Shown piece after piece: positions 41,704 to 47,384 of a stretch of DNA of 47,384 nucleotides. Origin of the DNA: Thermoleophilia bacterium (GTDB lineage: Bacteria; Actinomycetota; Thermoleophilia; Gaiellales; Gaiellaceae); contig JAICME010000005.1 in NCBI GenBank assembly GCA_025929425.1, positions 1 through 47,384 of the forward strand, read 5' to 3'. A model generated the notes under the pieces. That model had not been told where the DNA came from. It was given only the letters and a program-made list of their open reading frames with translations, and did not search any database. Position numbers and translations under genes: made by a program. Numbering within the stretch: position 1 is the stretch's first letter; every line of letters starts with the position of its first letter.

Positions 41704-42585
41704 GTGTACGGCGAGGAGACCAGGCGCGCGATCGCCGCGCAGCCCGAGTGGCTGGCCGGGGTGCCGACCGACCGGCGCTTCCCCGACGGAGCGCGGCTCC
41801 TGTTCACGGGTTGCGGGACGTCGTTCCACGCCGCGCTGACGGGCGGCGAAGCGCTGCCGGCTCTGGAGCTCGCCCTCGATCCCGAGCGCGAGGCCGATCT
41901 GCTCGTGCTCGTCTCACACGAGGGCGAGACGCCGCTCACGCTCGAGGCGGCGCGCGCGTGGCGCGGCCCGCGCTGGCTCGTGACCGGGCAAGCCGACGGT
42001 CCGATCGCCGAGCTCTGCGACGAGGTGATCGTCTCCGCGCCGCGGATCGAGGAGAGCTGGTGCCACACCGCGAGCTACACGTCGGCGGTGGCGGCGATCG
42101 CGGCGCTGCACGGGGAGGACGTCTCGTGGCTGCCCGGCGCCGTCGCGGGTGCCCTCGCCGCGCCGCTTCCTGCGTTCGGCGAGCAGGAGCGCTTCCTCGT
42201 TGCGGGTGCCGGCCGCGACCTCGCGACGGCGCACGAAGCGGTTCTCAAGTTGCGCGAGGGCGCGTGGGTCGCGGCCGAGGCCTACGAGACCGAGCAGCTC
42301 CTCCACGGTTACCTCGCCGCAGTGGACGAGTCCGTACGCGCGTTCGTCCTCGAGGGGGAGGGGCTCGCGGCGGAGAGGGGAGCTGCTGCCGCAGCGGCGC
42401 TGCAGGAGCTGGGCTGCGAGGTCGACCTCGTGCCGACGCGCCACCCGGTCGTCGACATCGTGCTCTTCCAGCGGCTCACGGTCGAGATCGCCCAATCGCG
42501 GGGCCGCGAGCCGGACCGGATTCGCCGTCACGATCCACGCTGGATCGCCGCCGCGAGCGCGGCGAAGGCGGACAACGCGTCCTAG
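41704..42585 (+). CDS. SIS-domain protein (glucosamine-fructose-6-P aminotransferase isomerase-like)
   Basis: LLFTGCGTSFHAA; VLVSHEGETPLTLEA; AYETEQLLHG. Confidence 0.88.
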   Translation: MYGEETRRAIAAQPEWLAGVPTDRRFPDGARLLFTGCGTSFHAALTGGEALPALELALDPEREADLLVLVSHEGETPLTLEAARAWRGPRWLVTGQADGPIAELCDEVIVSAPRIEESWCHTASYTSAVAAIAALHGEDVSWLPGAVAGALAAPLPAFGEQERFLVAGAGRDLATAHEAVLKLREGAWVAAEAYETEQLLHGYLAAVDESVRAFVLEGEGLAAERGAAAAAALQELGCEVDLVPTRHPVVDIVLFQRLTVEIAQSRGREPDRIRRHDPRWIAAASAAKADNAS

Positions 42586-43745
42586 GCGACGGCGAGGCCT
42601 TCGAGGAGCCGGTCGACCTCGTCGAACGTGTTGTAGTGGACGAAGCCGGCGCGGACGGCTCCTCCCGGCTGGAGCCCGAGTCGCGTCATCGCCTCCACGG
42701 CGTAGTAGTCGCCCGCCCAGACCGCGATGTCCCGCTCGGCGAGTCGTTGCGCGACGTCCCCGGGGGTGACTCCGGCCACCCGGAAGGCGAAGGTCGGGGT
42801 GCGTCCGTCCATGGTCGGCAGTCCGTACAGAGTGCAGCTCTCGGGTAACCGTTCGAGGAAGTGCCGGCCGAGGGCTCGTTCGTGCGCCCGAATGGCCTCC
42901 CAGCCGAGCTCGTCGATGTAGTCGACGGCCGCGACGAACCCTGCGAGCAGCTCGTGCGCGAGCGTCCCCGTCTCGAAGCGGTGCCCGACGGGCTCGTCCG
43001 CGGCGGGCCGCACCTTGTACGGCCGCCACGAGCGCAGGAGCTCCTCCCGTCCGTACGCGAGGCCGAGGTGCGGCCCGAAGAACTTGTACGGCGAGCAGAG
43101 CAGCACGTCCACGCCGAGCGCCTCGACGTCGATCGGCCCGTGGGGAGCGAAGTGGACGGCGTCCGCCCATGCGAGCGCACCTGCCTCGTGCGCGAGCGCG
43201 ACGATGCGCGCCGCATCGGGCATCGTGCCGAGCGCGTTCGAGGCGAGTGGGAACGCGACGACGCGGGTGCGCTGCGAGAGCTTTCGCGCGAGGTCGTCGA
43301 GGTCGAGACTCGTGTCCTCGCGGAAATCGACGAAATCGACGGTCAGGTCGCGGTCATGCGCCAGCTCGAGCCAGGGCGCAACGTTGCCGTCGTGGTCGAG
43401 CCTGGTCACGAGGATCTGATCTCCTGCGGCGAGCGTGCGTCCGAGCGCGCGCGTGAGGGCGAAGTTGAGTGTCGTCATATTCGGGCCGAAGGCCGTCTCC
43501 TCGGCCCGGCAGCCGAGGAAGCGGGCGGCCGTCTCGTGGGCGAGCGCGACCAGCGCGTCGCTGCGGCGGCTGGCGGCGAACGCACCGCCGAGATTCGCGT
43601 TCGACTCGCGCAGGTAGCCGGCGATCGCGTCGATCACCGACTGGGGGCATTGCGTTCCGCCGGGCCCGTCGAGGAACGCGACGCCGGACGAGAGCGCCGG
43701 GAACCGGGCGCGGACGGCTTCCATGTCGTGGGCCGCGGTGGCCAA
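42582..43745 (-). CDS. Class V aminotransferase / cysteine desulfurase-like protein
   Basis: FLDGPGGTQCPQSVIDAI; ADAVHFAPHGPIDVEALGVDVLLCSPYKFFGPHLG. Confidence 0.9.
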   Translation of the reverse strand: MATAAHDMEAVRARFPALSSGVAFLDGPGGTQCPQSVIDAIAGYLRESNANLGGAFAASRRSDALVALAHETAARFLGCRAEETAFGPNMTTLNFALTRALGRTLAAGDQILVTRLDHDGNVAPWLELAHDRDLTVDFVDFREDTSLDLDDLARKLSQRTRVVAFPLASNALGTMPDAARIVALAHEAGALAWADAVHFAPHGPIDVEALGVDVLLCSPYKFFGPHLGLAYGREELLRSWRPYKVRPAADEPVGHRFETGTLAHELLAGFVAAVDYIDELGWEAIRAHERALGRHFLERLPESCTLYGLPTMDGRTPTFAFRVAGVTPGDVAQRLAERDIAVWAGDYYAVEAMTRLGLQPGGAVRAGFVHYNTFDEVDRLLEGLAVA

Positions 43746-43746
43746 C

Positions 43747-44043
43747 CTATCCCTGCTCCAACGGCGCCATGGTCAGCCCATGTTCGCGCAACTGCTCCCA
43801 GTAGAGCTCCGCCTGCTCGCGGAGGCCCGACCAGACGAGGGCCTGGCCGGAGTTGTGGATGCGGTTGGCCAGGCTCATCCCGTCGTCGTAGGAGACTCCG
43901 GGGATGACGTTCGACAGCGCGAACGCGACGCCCTGGAACGTGTTGTGGTCGTCGTTTCGCACGATCACGAGCCAGGGCCGCCCCAGACCCGTTCCCTCGC
44001 CGCGGTCGAGCCGTTCCCGGGGCGGCGTCAGCGTGCCGCTCAC
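43747..44043 (-). CDS. clpS: ClpS-like ATP-dependent protease adaptor
   Basis: PWLVIVRNDDHNTFQGVAFALSNVIPGVSYDDGMSLANRIHNSGQALVWSGLREQAELYWEQLREHGLTM. Confidence 0.88.
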   Translation of the reverse strand: MSGTLTPPRERLDRGEGTGLGRPWLVIVRNDDHNTFQGVAFALSNVIPGVSYDDGMSLANRIHNSGQALVWSGLREQAELYWEQLREHGLTMAPLEQG

Positions 44044-44456
44044 GGTGCGGTCGTCCCGTTCACCGTCCATCGATAGCCCGGCTTGGCGGTGAGCGAGGAG
44101 CCCACGAAGCAGTCGCGCTCCGCCAGCGCGAGAAGTCCTTCGAGCGCCGCCGGATCCGGCTCTGGCTCGAGCTCGACGACGAGGTCCACGTCGGTCTCCA
44201 CCATCGCATAACGCCCGTCCGACTCCCGGCGTGTCACGAGCGTTCGGCCGCCGCCGGACGCCGAGTGCACCTCGACATTGCTGCGCGTTGCGTGGTGGCG
44301 GAGGCTCTTGAGAGAGCAGCGGATGAGTGCGGCGAGCAGCAGATGCTCGGGCGACCATGCAGGCGGCGTGTCGAGCGCGACCCCGTTCTCGTCCGTGAGC
44401 TCGCCGGTCGTCGAGAGGCCGACCGCGTAGCGCAGCTCCTTCGCCTTGACGGCCAC
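44040..44456 (-). CDS. OsmC-family protein
   Basis: SPEHLLLAALIRCSLKSLRHHA; RDCFVGSSL. Confidence 0.88.
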   Translation of the reverse strand: MAVKAKELRYAVGLSTTGELTDENGVALDTPPAWSPEHLLLAALIRCSLKSLRHHATRSNVEVHSASGGGRTLVTRRESDGRYAMVETDVDLVVELEPEPDPAALEGLLALAERDCFVGSSLTAKPGYRWTVNGTTAP

Positions 44457-44512
44457 GAGCCCATGGTCTCAGATGCGCGGCTCCGTCCGGGGCGGCTCCT
44501 ACGCTGCGAGAC

Positions 44513-44737
44513 GTGCGGCGACTGCGTTCGCTGTCGGAGACGGAATGCTATGTGCGCCTCTACGGCGGCTGGGACCCGGCGGTGACCCTTGTGAAGATCG
44601 AGCCGCGCCGTCCGCGGTACGAGCTCAGCGTGTCGGGCGAAGACTTGCGGCGCGAGTTCGAAGCGCGCATCGAAGCACGAGCAGAGGAGCTCGTCGCAGA
44701 GCTCGACGCCGCCGAGGCCGCTGCCGAGGCTGCGTAG
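44513..44737 (+). CDS. Small hypothetical protein
   Basis: ECYVRLYGGWDPAVTLVKIEPRRPRYELSVSGEDLRREFEARIEARAE. Confidence 0.6.
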   Translation: MRRLRSLSETECYVRLYGGWDPAVTLVKIEPRRPRYELSVSGEDLRREFEARIEARAEELVAELDAAEAAAEAA

Positions 44738-44821
44738 CCTCGCCCGCGATCCGGCGCGAAGTTGCCAAGCCGGGGTGACGGGTCGTCGCATACCGTTCGC
44801 GAAGGGAGCCTCGCTCCCCCC

Positions 44822-45778
44822 ATGGGGGAGTGCGCGGCTCAGGTGACGGACATGACCGGAGGAGACCCGACTCCGAGCGACGTGCCCGACGTCCTCGCGC
44901 CCGGCCTCCGCATCGTCTTCGTCGGCATCAATCCCGGCCGTGTGTCGGCCGCCGCCGCCGCGCACTTCGCGAACCCGCGCAACGATTTCTGGCGCCTCCT
45001 CCACGCCGCGCGCTTGACCTCCCGCCGCTACGAGCCGCACGAGCAGTTCGCACTGCTCGAGGAAGGGATCGGCGTGACGAACGCGGCCTACCGCACGACT
45101 CCCGGGTCGGGCGACCTCAGGCGTGCGGACTTCGTCGGCTCGGGGGAGCGACTCGAGCGCATCGCCCACGACCTGAAACCGGCGTGGCTCGCCTTCGTCG
45201 GCAAGGAGGCCTACCGCGGCGCCTTCGGTGCGCGGGTCGAGCTCGGCGTGCAGGAGCGGACGCTTGCCGACACCCGGCTCTTCGTCCTCCCGTCGACCTC
45301 GCCCGCGAACGCGGCGGTGCCGTGGGACGTCCGTCGCCGCTGGTTCGAGGAGCTGGCCGGACGCGCCGGCGGGCTCCCGCGCCGCGAGAACGTCCGCGCC
45401 GTGGTCGTCGACGAGCAGGAACGGATTCTGCTCCTCCGCTACGGCGACGAGTACGGCCACTGGTGGGTTCCCTCCGGCGGTGGACGGGAGGCGGGTGAGT
45501 CCGACGAGCAGACAGTGCGCCGCGAACTCGAAGAAGAGATCGGCCTCCTCGACTTCGAGCTCGGTCCGCTGCTCTGGGAGCGCGAAGGCTGGACCCTCGA
45601 GGAGCCGGGCTTCGGCAGCTTTCTCTCCCGCGTCTACCTCGTGCGCGTCGGCCGCTTCGACCCGCCCCACCTCACGGAGGCGCACGAGCTGCGCTGGTTC
45701 ACGGCCGCCGAGCTCGAGCACATCTCGACCCGGCCTCTCGATCTGGCCGAGCGGGTCAGCCGCGCCAGCGATTCGTGA
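44822..45778 (+). CDS. Mug-type G:T/U mismatch DNA glycosylase fused to NUDIX hydrolase
   Basis: LRIVFVGINPGRVSAAAAAHFANPRNDFWRLL, VLPSTSPAN (Mug); GGGREAGESDEQTVRRELEEEIGL (Nudix box). Confidence 0.9.
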   Translation: MGECAAQVTDMTGGDPTPSDVPDVLAPGLRIVFVGINPGRVSAAAAAHFANPRNDFWRLLHAARLTSRRYEPHEQFALLEEGIGVTNAAYRTTPGSGDLRRADFVGSGERLERIAHDLKPAWLAFVGKEAYRGAFGARVELGVQERTLADTRLFVLPSTSPANAAVPWDVRRRWFEELAGRAGGLPRRENVRAVVVDEQERILLLRYGDEYGHWWVPSGGGREAGESDEQTVRRELEEEIGLLDFELGPLLWEREGWTLEEPGFGSFLSRVYLVRVGRFDPPHLTEAHELRWFTAAELEHISTRPLDLAERVSRASDS

Positions 45779-47354
45779 TCGGCGTGCGCCGGTCGCGCCC
45801 GAACGCCTTCGGCCGCAGTCGCACTCCGGGGGGCGCCTGTCGCCGCTTGTACTCCGCGCGGTCGACGAGCGCGACGGCGCGTGCGATCACATCCGGGTCG
45901 AAGCCCTCCGCGCTCAGCTCGTCGAGGGAGCGGTCCTCCTCGACGTACGCCTCCAGCACCTGGTCGAGCTCGGGATAGGGCGGCAGCGAGTCCGCGTCGA
46001 GCTGGTTCTCGCGCAACTCTGCGCTTGGGGCCCGGTCGATCGTCGACTGGGGAACGAGCTCACGGCCAGCCCGCTCGTTCAGGTGTCGTGCGAGTCGGAA
46101 GACGTCGGTCTTGAACACGTCCTTGAGGAGCGCGAACCCTCCGGCCATGTCACCGTAGAGCGTCGCGTACCCCACGGAAAGCTCCGACTTGTTGCCGGTC
46201 GCGACCAGGAGCCACCCGAACTTGTTCGAGAGCGCCATGAGGAGCGTGCCGCGGATCCGGGCCTGGATGTTCTCCTCCGCCAGGTCGGGCGCGCGTCCGG
46301 CGAACGGCTCCGCGAGCACGCCGGCGAAAGCCTCGACGATCGGTTCGATCGGGAGCTCGTGGAAGTCGGCCCCGAGGTTCTCCGCGAGCCGCTGTGCGTC
46401 GCTCCGCGTGCCGTCGGAGGAATAGCGGGACGGCATCGAGACGCAGTGCACACGCTCTGGTCCGAGCGCCTCGGCGGCGAGCGCCGCCGTCAGGGCCGAG
46501 TCGATCCCACCCGAGACACCGATGACGACGTCTTCGAACCCGTTCTTGCCGACGTAGTCGCGCAACCCGAGAACGAGGGCGTGCCGCATCTCCTCCAGAT
46601 CGTCCTCCAGCGCCGCGAGCGGCGACGCGTCCGGGCGGTCGAGGTCGACGACGAGAAGCGCCTCCTCGAAGCCGGGCGCCCGTGCAACCACGCTGCCGTC
46701 GCTCTCGATGAAGAGCGAGTGCCCGTCGAAGATGAGCTCGTCCTGGGCGCCGACCATGTTGCAGAGGGCGACGCGCACGCCGCTCTCTCGAGCTCGCGAG
46801 GAGAAGATCGCCTCGCGTTCCTGCGCCCGTCCGACGTGGAACGGGGACGCCGAGAGGTTGACGACGAGTTCGGCACCGGCCGCGGTCAGAGCGGTGGTCG
46901 GCGGCCCGGGAATCCACATGTCCTCGCAGATCGTGATGCCGACCCTCATGCCCGCCACGTCGACGATCGCAAGCTCGTTGCCCGAGGCGAAGTAGCGCTT
47001 CTCGTCGAACACGCCGTAGTTCGGCAAGTGCCACTTCCTGGCCCAGCCCGTGATCTCGCCGTCGGCGCAGATCGCACACGCGTTGTAGAGGACGTCCTCG
47101 AGAAGTGGCACGCCGACCAGCGCGACGACGCCTCGCGTGTCCGCGGCGATGCGCTCGACCGACTCTCGAGCTGCGCGGACGAAGCCCGGCCGCAGGAGAA
47201 GATCCTCGGGCGGATAGCCCGTCACCGCGAGCTCCGGAAACAGGACGAGGTCCGCGCCGGCCGCCCTGGCTTCCTCGACGCGGTCGAGGATCAGCTCGCG
47301 GTTGCCCTCGAGGTCGCCGACGACCGGATCTATCTGCGAGAGAGCGAGGCGCAT
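45756..47354 (-). CDS. nadE: Glutamine-dependent NAD+ synthetase
   Basis: N-terminal nitrilase-like (FPELAVTGYPPEDLL..ICEDMW); C-terminal GVSGGIDSALTAALAAEALG, ATGNKSELSVGYATLYGDMAGG. Confidence 0.96.
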   Translation of the reverse strand: MRLALSQIDPVVGDLEGNRELILDRVEEARAAGADLVLFPELAVTGYPPEDLLLRPGFVRAARESVERIAADTRGVVALVGVPLLEDVLYNACAICADGEITGWARKWHLPNYGVFDEKRYFASGNELAIVDVAGMRVGITICEDMWIPGPPTTALTAAGAELVVNLSASPFHVGRAQEREAIFSSRARESGVRVALCNMVGAQDELIFDGHSLFIESDGSVVARAPGFEEALLVVDLDRPDASPLAALEDDLEEMRHALVLGLRDYVGKNGFEDVVIGVSGGIDSALTAALAAEALGPERVHCVSMPSRYSSDGTRSDAQRLAENLGADFHELPIEPIVEAFAGVLAEPFAGRAPDLAEENIQARIRGTLLMALSNKFGWLLVATGNKSELSVGYATLYGDMAGGFALLKDVFKTDVFRLARHLNERAGRELVPQSTIDRAPSAELRENQLDADSLPPYPELDQVLEAYVEEDRSLDELSAEGFDPDVIARAVALVDRAEYKRRQAPPGVRLRPKAFGRDRRTPITNRWRG

Positions 47355-47384
47355 AGGTTTACGACTCAGAGTCTAAAACATCGC

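Overview
High-GC actinobacterial-type chromosomal segment (Thermoleophilia/Gaiellales-like by inference only). Content in order: aa3/caa3-type oxidase and bc-complex operon (ctaD partial, ctaE, qcrC, qcrA, qcrB); P-loop kinase; aconitase; decayed LLM/F420-type oxidoreductase; formate dehydrogenase operon (fdhA-fdhB-nrfD-like plus a SatP-like fourth gene) divergent from a SatP/YaaH transporter; Mrp/Mnh-type antiporter operon; YbdK-like glutamate-cysteine ligase; ECF sigma/zinc anti-sigma pair; molybdenum hydroxylase operon (amidohydrolase, 2Fe-2S, Mo, FAD subunits) with a MocA-like gene; lamin-tail secreted protein pair; a thioredoxin-fold locus; M24 peptidase; satP-acs; M16 peptidase; SIS; class V aminotransferase; ClpS; OsmC; Mug-NUDIX fusion; NAD synthetase. 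The main discovery is that three genes split by the ORF track are each interrupted by a single in-frame UGA at a position that aligns with a catalytic Cys/Sec. One is fdhA, with a near-textbook SECIS hairpin (GGUGCCC-AGUCU-GGGCACC) at the same spacing as E. coli fdhF. The other two are adjacent genes 4 bp apart: a YVTN beta-propeller fused to a TlpA-like thioredoxin domain (FFASW-U-GPC) and a protein-disulfide-oxidoreductase-like protein (FVTPT-U-PHC, with a candidate SECIS at matching spacing). This looks like a two-gene selenoprotein redox operon that ordinary annotation would call as fragments or pseudogenes. A partial duplicate of the PDO-like gene tail lies about 1.5 kb downstream, on the other side of an unknown gene.
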